Assembly: GCF_026342015.1 (NCBI RefSeq)
Contig: NZ_JAPENL010000003.1
Span: forward strand, 620,001 to 684,000
Reading direction: 5' to 3'
DNA: 64,000 nucleotides
DNA from: Micromonospora lupini
GTDB taxonomy: Bacteria > Actinomycetota > Actinomycetes > Mycobacteriales > Micromonosporaceae
Within the stretch, counting starts at the first letter, position 1; the number at the start of each line of letters is the position of its first letter. The translations under genes and the position numbers were made by a program. The notes under the pieces were generated by a model. That model was not told where the DNA came from. It was given only the letters and a program-made list of their open reading frames with translations, and searched no databases. Below, piece by piece: positions 17,747 through 25,473 of the stretch.

Positions 17747-18304
17747 TCAGGCCGGTACGACGCTGGGATGCGACTGCGTCTGCACGCAGTTGCAGTGCGT
17801 CTGCTCCAGCTCCCGATCGTTCGGGCGCAGGTGCAGATACATCCCGATGATCATCGGCAGGAACACCACCGAGTTGTAGAACAGGTGCAGTTCGACTCGC
17901 GGATAGATCAGTTGCAGGACGCTTGTCGGCACCGCCGCGCCGAAGAAGTTGCTGTGCAGTTGCGCCTGCAACAGCAGCAGGAAGTGCTCGATGTGGTGCC
18001 AGAACTGGATCACCAGGGCGACCGTCCACCAGGTCCGGGCCCGGCCGACGAAGCCGGGGCGGAGCAGGAACAGACCGACCAACATGACCAGGGCGTACCC
18101 GTAGTGCATCCATTCCGAGGTCACCAGCCACGGAAAGAACTGCCCGAGCACGCCCCGCGCCTGCGGGCGGGCCCAGCCGAGCACCCAGATCTGGTACGCC
18201 TGGACCAGGTGTTCGGCCCAGTGCGCGAGCGTGATTGCCAGGAAGCCACCGAGCGCTGCCCGGTGATAGGCGTGGTTGAGGGTGCGAACCGGTGCGACCA
18301 CCAT
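17747..18304 (-). CDS. His-rich multi-pass membrane protein of unknown function
   Basis: 185 aa with about four to five hydrophobic segments. Striking histidine motifs sit within or next to the helices: HWAEHLVQ near 28, SEWMHYGY near 63-70 and FWHHIEHFLLL near 101. Paired His with an intervening Glu suggests a metal or haem site, as in membrane di-iron or copper proteins, but no named family was recognised. The C-terminus is soluble and has CNC. It is coupled to the CopC-domain gene, and both follow the AhpD-like gene after 108 bp. What it does is unknown. A copper or oxygen-handling membrane pair is the best guess. Confidence 0.72.
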   Translation of the reverse strand: MVVAPVRTLNHAYHRAALGGFLAITLAHWAEHLVQAYQIWVLGWARPQARGVLGQFFPWLVTSEWMHYGYALVMLVGLFLLRPGFVGRARTWWTVALVIQFWHHIEHFLLLLQAQLHSNFFGAAVPTSVLQLIYPRVELHLFYNSVVFLPMIIGMYLHLRPNDRELEQTHCNCVQTQSHPSVVPA

Positions 18305-18412
18305 TCGGTTCTCCTATTCCGCGGGGTTCGATTCACGCGCCACATCGCCGCAGCACGGGGCCGACGAGAAACGACACTGGTTCCCACCGACGTTGGCACC
18401 TCGCTCGCGCCT

Positions 18413-19528
18413 TCAGGACTCGCGAGGCACGACAGCGCCATTGTCACGCCAGAGACGTCCGTCGTTCTTCTCCTCGTGTGCGCTCTGCCGGACACCGACC
18501 CGACGGGCCGCGGCGAAGCTGGCCCAGGCGGCCACGTCGACAAGCGTGGCGTCCGCCGGGTGGTGGCGGCGGAAATCCTCGACGACCTCGGGGCCGACCC
18601 GATAGGAGGCGAACGCGGTGAGCAGCGCGAGGCGTGCCGCCACCCGCTGCGGTGCGGGCAGCGGCTCGATCAGCTCCTCGCACCAGCGGGTGCTGAGACC
18701 GGCGTCCTCCCCGGCCCACCCGTCGAGCCGGGTCAGTACGAGGCGGCGGACCGCGGGGTCGAGCGAGCGCTGCCCGGCAGCCTCGAAGACGCGGTAGGAG
18801 CGTGCCATCGCGTCCGCGATCCGTGGGCTGCCCGAGGCCCAGCTGACGTCCGAGGTCGGTGGCGCGGCGTCGAGGAGGCGGGTGGCCCGGCCGGCGACGT
18901 GCTGGCCTCGTAGGGTGGGCCGGAGCACCCGGCCCAGCCCTTGATTGAGCCGGCGCCGCGCGCGCGGGCCAACGCCCTGCGGCAGCAGCGAGCTGGCGAG
19001 GAAGACGTTGACCACGCGGCTCAGGTAATGGAAGCCCACCACGACCCCGACCAGCTCCGCGCGTTCCACTTCGGACACCTCGGGTGGCAGCGGCGGCCCG
19101 TCGGCACGGTGTGCGCCGCGGGCCCACTCCACGAAGCGGCGCGTTCGGACGTCGGCGATCTCGTCAGGCCGGTCCGCGGCGATCGCCTCCGCGTCGCGCT
19201 CACCGGAGAGTTCGAAGAGGCCCGCCACGTGCAGATCGGCGCAGTAGGGACAGGTGTTGGCCACCGACACCGTTGCCGCGACCGCTTCCTTCACGGCGCG
19301 GTCCACCGCACCGGCCGGCAACAGCGGCTCCCGGGTGATGGCCCAGTACGCGGCCAGGACGTCGTCGGACGGCGAGTGCAACAACGCAGGAGGCACCACG
19401 ATCTGATATTCCTCGGCGACCTGGCGATACACCGCCGCCACGAGTCCACGCGCCGTCGTGGCAGGCACGACGGTCAGAAAATTCACGTGCTTCCGAGCGA
19501 CCGAGGAAGCAACCCTTCTCGCGACCAT
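18413..19528 (-). CDS. AhpD-like / carboxymuconolactone decarboxylase-fold protein, copy 2
   Basis: 371 aa. It carries the AhpD redox signature Cys93-Pro-Tyr-Cys96 with His100 (NTCPYCADLH). It is homologous along its length to the protein at 9316-10308 (FHYLSRVVNVFLASS versus FHYLNRMVNVFLRDS; FASYRVGPEVV versus FTSYRVPDSAV) but keeps the about 33-residue segment the other lacks. The ATG at 19528 follows GGGAGGG. It starts 69 bp after the AraC regulator and may be co-transcribed with it and with the membrane/CopC pair downstream. Disulfide or peroxide chemistry is expected from the fold; the physiological substrate is unknown. Confidence 0.85.
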   Translation of the reverse strand: MVARRVASSVARKHVNFLTVVPATTARGLVAAVYRQVAEEYQIVVPPALLHSPSDDVLAAYWAITREPLLPAGAVDRAVKEAVAATVSVANTCPYCADLHVAGLFELSGERDAEAIAADRPDEIADVRTRRFVEWARGAHRADGPPLPPEVSEVERAELVGVVVGFHYLSRVVNVFLASSLLPQGVGPRARRRLNQGLGRVLRPTLRGQHVAGRATRLLDAAPPTSDVSWASGSPRIADAMARSYRVFEAAGQRSLDPAVRRLVLTRLDGWAGEDAGLSTRWCEELIEPLPAPQRVAARLALLTAFASYRVGPEVVEDFRRHHPADATLVDVAAWASFAAARRVGVRQSAHEEKNDGRLWRDNGAVVPRES

Positions 19529-19597
19529 CAGAACCCTCCCGCGTCAGATTCGCCGACTGCTCTCGCTGTGTCCGGGCTGCGGGCCGGGGCGACTCAC

Positions 19598-20395
19598 TCA
19601 GGCGGCCGCGGCCACCCGGTCCCGCACCGCGGTCCCTCCGTGCTGGTCCCGGCTCAGCGCGTACTTTCGGGCGTCGAGCAGGGCGAGCAGCACCGGCGGA
19701 TCCAGTGCGCTGCTGCGCCGCAGCACCATGTCCGCGGTGACCTTCGAGTCGGCGCGGACGGTGAGCGGGCCGTACGTCGCCACCGACACGGCGCGATCGG
19801 CAACGTCGGCACCGTCCGACTCGGCCGACACCGACTGGGCCAACAGGTACCAGGAGCCCAGGGGAACCGCGTCGAAATGGACCCAGCCCGGTTGCTGCAG
19901 AACTGCGCACCGCGCCGGGCGTCCCTCCGGGATGCGACCGCTGAACAGACCGACGAAAATAAGCTGATGGTCGTCGTCTTCGGCGAGACGAACCTGGCAC
20001 GACACCTGGCCGCTCGGCGATCGCCCGGGACGCCACTCGAAGTGCGGATGGATAGACTGTGTGTAGCCGGCGTGTCGACGGAACGCGGTCGGTGACATGC
20101 CGACGCTGCGACTGAACCGCCAACTGAACGTACCGACGCTGTTGTAGCCCACGCGGACGCTGATGTCCGCGACGTTCATCGACGTGGTGATGAGCAGGTC
20201 CTTCGCCCGCTGCAGGCGCAGCGCCGAAAGGAAGCGGGCTGGTGACACACCTGTCACCCGTCGAAAGATCCGAGTGAAGTGAAATTTGCTGAACATTGCG
20301 GCACGGGCCATGTCATCGACAGTCAACTGCTCGCCCATGCGGTCGTGCATCGCTGCGACTGCGCGCAGCACCGCTTGCTCGGAAACGTCTTTCAT
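19598..20395 (-). CDS. AraC-family regulator with N-terminal helix-turn-helix
   Basis: 265 aa. Two AraC HTH motifs occupy about residues 5-110 (QLTVDDMARAAMFSKFHFTRIFRRVTG and MNVADISVRVGYNSVGTFSWRFSRSVGMSP), followed by a C-terminal beta-rich effector-like domain. This is the reverse of the common AraC order. The ATG at 20395 follows GGGGGAG; an open extension to 20467 is not needed. The gene lies at the edge of a 0.9-kb AT-richer non-coding stretch and upstream of the AhpD-like gene, so it is a likely pathway-specific regulator. Its ligand and targets are unknown. Confidence 0.88.
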   Translation of the reverse strand: MKDVSEQAVLRAVAAMHDRMGEQLTVDDMARAAMFSKFHFTRIFRRVTGVSPARFLSALRLQRAKDLLITTSMNVADISVRVGYNSVGTFSWRFSRSVGMSPTAFRRHAGYTQSIHPHFEWRPGRSPSGQVSCQVRLAEDDDHQLIFVGLFSGRIPEGRPARCAVLQQPGWVHFDAVPLGSWYLLAQSVSAESDGADVADRAVSVATYGPLTVRADSKVTADMVLRRSSALDPPVLLALLDARKYALSRDQHGGTAVRDRVAAAA

Positions 20396-21309
20396 GACAC
20401 TCCCCCAGGTGCTGTTCCGCTGAATTATCCAACTCGTGGCAGTCAGATACGCGCACCCATCTGACAAATGGATATATAAGCCGGAACAGTGCGGTTATTT
20501 ACGTCGGATGATCTCCCGACTTATGGCAACACTATCGGACGGCCCGTCGGCAATCAACCCTGCGTGAGCGCGCGACGCAATCGTGGAGAAGCAGCGGGTA
20601 TTGGCGCTACTGGATATGGATAGCGTGTATCACCGGTATATGCACACCTTGTGGTCGACGGGTCCAGGCCCGCCAGGGCGGCCTCAAACCGTCGGCACGC
20701 ACCTAGAATTGATCATCGTTCGCGCTGTTCGGAGCGTACGGATCCAGTTCCGCGAGAGTTGCCGGCGACGAACGTCGGTGACCTGCCAGCAGGTCGGCCG
20801 GGCCCCTTGGCCGTCATCGATCCCCCCCGGCGTTACCCGTCGACGACGCCGGCCAGATACGTGATCAGCATGGCGTCGCGGTCCCCGATACGTGTCTCAG
20901 CCAGGGCTTTCGCGGCGGACACTTCTATTTGTGCGATCAACCGCGACAACGGCGGCGGCTCGCGGGCGAGGTCACCGTCATCCGTTCACCGGCCACTGAC
21001 GGACGTGATTGGGTGACCAGCTCTGGTTACTAACAGTGCTTGTGTGGTAATTGAGGGTTGCCGAAGTATGTCCGAGTCTCCTAGTCTCCTATCGGACGGC
21101 GCAACCATCAGCCCCTCGATTGCGCATCCGGCACCACGCTCGGAAGGAGCCGATCACCCGTGCTTCTCGATCCACACCAGCCCAGGGCAGCCACGACGAC
21201 CTCCGCCGGCAGCGACGCCGCAACCACCGCGTCATTTCCGCGGCGCAGCCGCAGCTAGCACGAGCGGTCGCGATCCATGGGCCTGAAACGTTGATCACGG
21301 GGAGCCACG
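20396..21309. other. Long intergenic region between AraC and MerR regulators
   Basis: 914 bp without an intact gene. The part next to the AraC start (20460-20520) is AT-rich and probably holds its promoter; the part from 21020 to 21309 leads into the MerR gene. A short coding-like fragment at 20833-20985 on the minus strand is listed separately. No tandem repeat or structural RNA was recognised. Confidence 0.6.
20833..20985 (-). pseudogene. Possible C-terminal fragment of a TetR-like regulator
   Basis: A minus-strand frame of 50 codons, closed by a TGA upstream and ending in TAA, reads in part SAAKALAETRIGDRDAMLI then TYLAGVVDG. Its composition is protein-like (balanced Ala/Leu/Arg/Asp with an amphipathic pattern) and resembles the C-terminal helices of TetR-family repressors. 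There is no start codon or DNA-binding domain. It may be a decayed gene end left by a rearrangement, or chance. Confidence 0.3.
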
Positions 21310-21975
21310 ATGCGAATATCTGACCTGAGCCGGCAATCCGGTGTGCCGGTCGGGACGATCAAGTTCTACCTGCGCGAACGACTACTCCCACCCGGCGAAC
21401 CCACAGGACGCAACCAGGCGCTTTACAATAAAAATCACCTGCGACGTCTTCGGCTGATCAAGATATTCACCTCCATCGGCGAACTCGATCTCACGTCGGT
21501 ACGGCGGCTCCTGATCGCCGCCGAGGAGGAACACCTGTCGTCGATCGAGCTGTTCGAGGTGCTCAACGAGGTGTCCATGGCGAGCAAGGACACCCCCGTC
21601 GAGGAGGACGAGAGCCTTGAGCTGGCCCGTGCCGACGCGAACCGCATCATCGATGCGTCCGGCTGGGAGGTCAATCCTGACGCCGCCGCCCGGTCACACC
21701 TGACCCTCGCACTCGCCGCGATGCGGCGTCTGGGCTGCGACTGCGATCCGGACTTCCTCGACGTCTACCGGGAGGCGGCCGACCGGCTCGCCCGGCACGA
21801 GGTCAGTCGGATCGCGAACGACCGCACCGCGCGCATCGAGGCACTCGCACGCAACGTCCTGCTACACCAGGCCTTCGCGGCGATGCGCCAGCTTGGGCAG
21901 CAGCATCACCTGTCCCGCCGATTCGGCCTCGTGCCAGCGAGCCAGGGGACGGCGGACGACAGCGACCGCTCCTGA
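21310..21975 (+). CDS. MerR-family transcriptional regulator
   Basis: 221 aa. The N-terminal winged HTH (MRISDLSRQSGVPVGTIKFYLRE, then GRNQALYNKNHLRRLRLI) is a clear MerR domain. The remaining about 140 residues are helical and match no effector domain known to me. They contain one CDCD motif near 142 and several Arg/His-rich helices; a redox- or metal-sensing cysteine pair is possible. GGGGAG lies five bases before the ATG. It stands alone on the plus strand inside the enediyne cluster, followed by the heptamer repeat array. A role in controlling the cluster is likely but inferred. Confidence 0.88.
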   Translation: MRISDLSRQSGVPVGTIKFYLRERLLPPGEPTGRNQALYNKNHLRRLRLIKIFTSIGELDLTSVRRLLIAAEEEHLSSIELFEVLNEVSMASKDTPVEEDESLELARADANRIIDASGWEVNPDAAARSHLTLALAAMRRLGCDCDPDFLDVYREAADRLARHEVSRIANDRTARIEALARNVLLHQAFAAMRQLGQQHHLSRRFGLVPASQGTADDSDRS

Positions 21976-22013
21976 CACCGCCGGAGCCGAGGCGCCGCCC
22001 GCCTGCCCGCTCG

Positions 22014-22216
22014 CCGCAAGCCCCAAGCCGCAAGCCCCGAGCCGCAAGCCCCGAGCCGTAAGCCCCAAGCCCCAAGCCCCAAGCCGCAAGCCCCAAGCCG
22101 CAAGCCCTGAGCCGCAAGCCCTGAGCCGCGAGCCGCGAGGCCCGAGGCCCGAGGCGCGAGGCGCGAGGCGCGAGGCGCGAGGCGCGAGGCGCGAGGCGCG
22201 AGGCGCGAGGCGCGAG
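22014..22216. repeat. Heptameric tandem repeat array, 29 units
   Basis: 203 bp made of 29 consecutive 7-bp units with no interruption. Units on the left are mixed (CCGCAAG, CCCCAAG, CCCCGAG, CCGTAAG, CCCTGAG), then CCGCGAG, GCCCGAG, and finally nine identical GCGCGAG at 22154-22216. Seven is not a multiple of three, so all six frames carry low-complexity seven-residue repeats and several look open by chance. It lies between the convergent MerR and SgcJ-like genes. Confidence 0.95.
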
Positions 22217-22502
22217 CATGGGCCCTGAACCGGTCGCCGCGGGCCACGAGCGCTGGTCCGGGCGCCACGCGCGCTGGCTGCGGCCACCGCAGTGGACATT
22301 CAGCCATGAGCCGGGAGGCGCCCGCGAGCCACAGGCCCCGGGCCGGTCGCCGGGCCCACGGGTCGCAGGACACGAGCCGCACCCGCGAACCACCAAACGC
22401 GAGCCCGGAGCCGGTCACCGCGAGCGTGGAGGCGCGCACGAGGTTTCGGTGTGGTCGTCCCTGGCAGTGCGCGGTGACCGCGGCGCCGGTGACGCTGACG
22501 CG
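22217..22502. other. Non-coding stretch downstream of the heptamer array
   Basis: About 290 bp of very GC-rich sequence with scattered GAGCC, CGCGAG and GCCACGAGC words that look like decayed relatives of the heptamer. No gene with a plausible start, codon pattern or product was seen on either strand. Confidence 0.5.
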
Positions 22503-22530
22503 TGAGGGCCGGCCACCTGGCCGGCCCTCA
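22503..22530. terminator. Hairpin terminator downstream of the SgcJ-like gene
   Basis: A perfect 12-bp stem (TGAGGGCCGGCC / GGCCGGCCCTCA) with an ACCT loop lies just beyond the SgcJ-like stop on the minus strand. Confidence 0.8.
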
Positions 22531-22544
22531 GAACTGACTACTGC

Positions 22545-22967
22545 TCAGGCTGGGTCACGCGGGCAGTTCTGGTAGACCGCGAGCACCCAGGCGTCGTCCC
22601 GCTTCACGAGGATCCAGGAGGCCCGGATGGCGTCCGCGGAGGCCAGCTCGCTGCTCCCGGCGGCGATCACGCCGCCGACAGTCAACAACGCGACCGCACC
22701 GGACCCGAGGGGCTTGACGTCGATCGGCTTCCCGGTGACGGTCGTGCCTGCGTAGACGCCCTGGTAGGCGTCCGCCATGTAGTCGCGAATGGCCGTACGG
22801 CCCTTCACGTACACGCCCGGCAGGATGAGCGTGCCGTCCTCGGCGAACAGGTCGGCGAAGGCGTCCGCGTCGTGTGCCGCCCAGGCCTTCACCATCCGGG
22901 CGGACACCCCGCCGATCGCGGCCTGGTCCGATCCGTCCAGGACCGGAGCTTCGGTGTTGGTGGTCAT
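22545..22967 (-). CDS. SgcJ/EcaC-family NTF2-like protein
   Basis: 140 aa, a single NTF2/SnoaL-like cone-shaped fold. The N-terminal helix block (MVKAWAAHDADAFADLFAEDGTLILPG) and strand block (GRTAIRDYMADAYQG) are those of the SgcJ/EcaC family, named after the C-1027 enediyne cluster protein. SgcJ-like proteins are conserved in nine-membered enediyne clusters and may help shape or protect the polyene or core intermediate; the reaction is not settled. Its presence supports assigning this locus to the nine-membered class. It is transcribed leftward and alone, 214 bp downstream of the acyl-CoA-dehydrogenase-like gene. Confidence 0.88.
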   Translation of the reverse strand: MTTNTEAPVLDGSDQAAIGGVSARMVKAWAAHDADAFADLFAEDGTLILPGVYVKGRTAIRDYMADAYQGVYAGTTVTGKPIDVKPLGSGAVALLTVGGVIAAGSSELASADAIRASWILVKRDDAWVLAVYQNCPRDPA

Positions 22968-23181
22968 CTGCTACCCACTTCCGTCGGTCGTCAATCGATG
23001 GCAACTGATGACAATCGTGGCCGGATCCGCCCTGTCCTGGCGTCTTCCAGCGTGCGCCGGGTCGGTGGGGCGCAACGTCCGAGAAGTGCCGGCGGCCCGG
23101 ACCGGGCCGCCGGGAACATCCGTGCACGTACGCGCGGATGCCCACCGGACCTCGGTGGACATCCGCGCGCGGGTGGACCGT

Positions 23182-24363
23182 TCAGATGAAGAACGTGTTG
23201 GGCTCCAAGCCGCACAGCACCCGGCCGTAGAGCTCCATCGTGGTCGTCGGCAGGTGCAGGGCGTGCAGGGTGACCGCGCGGACGTCGCGCCGGATCCGCT
23301 GGATCGGCTCCCGCGTGTAGATCGACGACGCGCCACAGGCGCCGGCCAGGATGTCGACCGCCTCGGCGGTCAACTGCGGCACACGACCGGCCACAGCCCT
23401 GGCGTACGCCCGATCGCGGATCGTCCACGGCTCCCGTGTCAGTCCGCGCTCGTCCACGAGCGTGGCGAGCCTGCGCGCGTGCCCCTCGGCCTCGTCGATC
23501 TTGAGGGCGGCGTCGGCCGCCTGCAGGTGCGTGATCGGCGCGTCCGCCTGGCGCTCGTAGTTGGTGTTGGAGATGGGCCGTTCGTTGATGCGGGCGTAGA
23601 ACTGCTCCTCGGCGGCACGCGCCATGCCGATCATCTTGCCGGAAGTCGACGCCGCGACAGCCGCGACAAGTGGCGACTGGAAGATCGGCAGATCGGCGTT
23701 GCGCACGGACGCGTACTCACCGGCGGTGAACGCGGCGATCCGCATGACGTTGGCCCCGGGCACGAAGACGTCCTCCGCGACGGCCGTGACGCTGCCGGTG
23801 CCGGAGAGCGCGGACACGTGCCAGTCGTCCACGATGCGCAGCGCGCTCATCGGCACCACGGCCATCACCGGCTCGGGCTCGCCGTCGGACGGGATGAGCA
23901 GGGTGGAGAGCAGCTTCCACCCGCTGTGCGCGGCGCCGCTGTTGAACGCCCACTGACCGTTGACGACGATGCCGCCGTCCTTGGGGACTCCGGTGCCGTT
24001 GAGCGCCAGCGTCCCACTGATGCGGGCGTCCGGATCGGCGAAGATCTCGTCCTGCACCTCGTCCGGGAACAGGCCGACGTTCCACGAGGTGATCCACCAG
24101 GCGGCGACGTCGAACGCCGCGGCGCCGTCGCCGCGCCCCAGCTCGATCCCGACGTCCAGCAGTGTGTGGGCGTCCGCCTCGTACCCGCCGAAGCGCGCCG
24201 CTGTGCGCATGCGGAAGATTCCGGCAGCCGTCATCGCCTCGACACTCTCGTCGGCGAGCCGGCGGTTCTCCTCCTGCCACAACGAGTTCTTCCGGAGCAC
24301 CGGGACAATGTCGGCGGCCCTCTTCGTCAGATCGGTTCGGTGTGACGTCTCGGTTGTCTGCAC
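23182..24363 (-). CDS. Acyl-CoA-dehydrogenase-fold flavin monooxygenase/oxidoreductase
   Basis: 393 aa. The fold is that of acyl-CoA dehydrogenases and group D two-component flavin monooxygenases (HpaB/DszC-like). Features are an N-terminal helical domain (LADESVEAMTAAGIFRMRTAARFGGYE), a central beta domain (GGIVVNGQWAFNSGA, then WHVSALSGTGS) and a C-terminal bundle ending EPIQRIRRDVRAVTLHALH. The catalytic base of true acyl-CoA dehydrogenases was not recognised, so hydroxylation or epoxidation with reduced FMN/FAD supplied in trans is more likely. It starts with GTG after GGAGGAG. Divergent from the SDR at 24600. No flavin reductase was found in the window. Confidence 0.85.
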   Translation of the reverse strand: MQTTETSHRTDLTKRAADIVPVLRKNSLWQEENRRLADESVEAMTAAGIFRMRTAARFGGYEADAHTLLDVGIELGRGDGAAAFDVAAWWITSWNVGLFPDEVQDEIFADPDARISGTLALNGTGVPKDGGIVVNGQWAFNSGAAHSGWKLLSTLLIPSDGEPEPVMAVVPMSALRIVDDWHVSALSGTGSVTAVAEDVFVPGANVMRIAAFTAGEYASVRNADLPIFQSPLVAAVAASTSGKMIGMARAAEEQFYARINERPISNTNYERQADAPITHLQAADAALKIDEAEGHARRLATLVDERGLTREPWTIRDRAYARAVAGRVPQLTAEAVDILAGACGASSIYTREPIQRIRRDVRAVTLHALHLPTTTMELYGRVLCGLEPNTFFI

Positions 24364-24599
24364 GGGGTCTCCTCCTGGTACGGCCCCATCGTGCCCCCGC
24401 CGGGAAGCGGATGGCGCAAACGGGCGGCTGCATGAAGCGCTGAAGGTCGTTGCCGGGAATTCAGGAAGTCACGTTAACCCCTGGGCGTCGGCCGGAAAAG
24501 GCATTCCGGGGCGACGCACACAACCGCGCATTCTGAAAGAAGATCGGGCTCGGCCGGGATCGTAACTTTACGGAGACCAATTGACCAACGGCATCATGA
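24364..24599. promoter_or_regulatory. Divergent promoter region, flavoenzyme / SDR
   Basis: 236 bp between divergent tailoring genes. The box GCATTCTGAAAGAAGA at 24528-24543 lies 57-72 bp before the SDR start and differs at one position from the box upstream of the FAD oxidoreductase operon. Confidence 0.55.
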
Positions 24600-25352
24600 A
24601 TGGTGGACGACATGAGTTTCTGGTCCGATCGGAAGGTACTCGTCGTCGGCGCGAGCCGTGGCCTCGGCCGAGGGGTGACCGAGGCGTTCCTGGGGGCCGG
24701 CGCGACGGTGACGGCGCTGTCGCGGGACACCGCGCCGCTGACCGCCCTGGCCGAGGGGCACGGCACCCTGAATCTGGTCGACGCGGACGCCACCGACCCG
24801 GCCAGCCTCGACGTGCTCCGTCGGAACCCCCCTGACGTCCTCGCCCTGGTGGCCGGCGCGTCACCCGAGCTGCGTCCGCTGAGCGAGCAGACCTGGGAGA
24901 CGTTCTCCACCCCCTGGAACACCGACGTGCGCATCGCGTTCCTCTGGCTGCGCGAGGTGCTGCGGCAGCCCCTGGCACCCGGCAGCCGGGTCATCGTGAC
25001 AAGCAGCGGCGCCGCGCTGAAGGGGTCCGTGCTCAGCGGCGGCTACGCCGGAGGCAAGGCGACCGTACGCTTCCTCGCCGACTACGCGGCACAGGAGGCC
25101 GCGCGTGCCGGGCTGGGCATCACGTTCCACACGGTGCTGCCGCAGCTCACACCGGAAACCGGCCTCGGCCGGGCGGCGGTCGACGCGTACGCCGAGCGCG
25201 CCGGCGTCACGCCCGAGACGTTCGTCGAGCCCATGCGCCCGGTGCTGACGCCGGAGGCGGCGGGCGCGGCCTTCCTGCGGCTCGGCGGCGAAGCGAATCC
25301 GCCCGGCGCCGTGCACCTGCTGTCCGGCGCCGGCCTGACGCGCCTGCCCTGA
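24600..25352 (+). CDS. Short-chain dehydrogenase/reductase
   Basis: 250 aa, classical SDR. The cofactor loop is GASRGLG at 17-23; the catalytic residues appear as Ser135/136 (VTSSGA), Tyr149 and Lys153 (GGYAGGKA). It oxidises or reduces a hydroxyl/ketone with NAD(P)H, probably on the enediyne core or a side unit. The start is uncertain: ATG at 24600 gives MVDDMSFW, while ATG at 24612 would drop four residues; neither has a clear ribosome site. A shared 16-bp box lies upstream. A hairpin separates it from the convergent P450. Confidence 0.9.
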   Translation: MVDDMSFWSDRKVLVVGASRGLGRGVTEAFLGAGATVTALSRDTAPLTALAEGHGTLNLVDADATDPASLDVLRRNPPDVLALVAGASPELRPLSEQTWETFSTPWNTDVRIAFLWLREVLRQPLAPGSRVIVTSSGAALKGSVLSGGYAGGKATVRFLADYAAQEAARAGLGITFHTVLPQLTPETGLGRAAVDAYAERAGVTPETFVEPMRPVLTPEAAGAAFLRLGGEANPPGAVHLLSGAGLTRLP

Positions 25353-25420
25353 GCCCGCGCAGAGGAGAAGCTCCGCCGGCCGCCGGACCGGTCGTCGCCA
25401 GCGGAGCAGCACGACGTACG

Positions 25421-25457
25421 CATGGCGGTGGCCCCCATCGTGGTGGCCACCGCCATG
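25421..25457. terminator. Bidirectional hairpin terminator
   Basis: A perfect 13-bp stem (CATGGCGGTGGCC / GGCCACCGCCATG) with an 11-base loop lies between the convergent SDR and P450 genes. Confidence 0.75.
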
Positions 25458-25473
25458 ACTGTCGGCACGGGGC

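Noticed and set aside
17747..18304. The 185-aa membrane protein considered as the UnbU cassette protein
   Set aside because: It is much shorter than UnbU and has too few helices; its His motifs point elsewhere.
22014..22216. Repeat array considered as a CRISPR array
   Set aside because: Units are 7 bp, contiguous and without spacers; there are no cas genes.
21803..22439. Several frames of 100-200 codons across the heptamer repeats, coding SRLAPRA-type repeats
   Set aside because: A 7-bp repeat gives a seven-residue repeat in every frame, so openness carries no coding evidence; no start or ribosome site was convincing.
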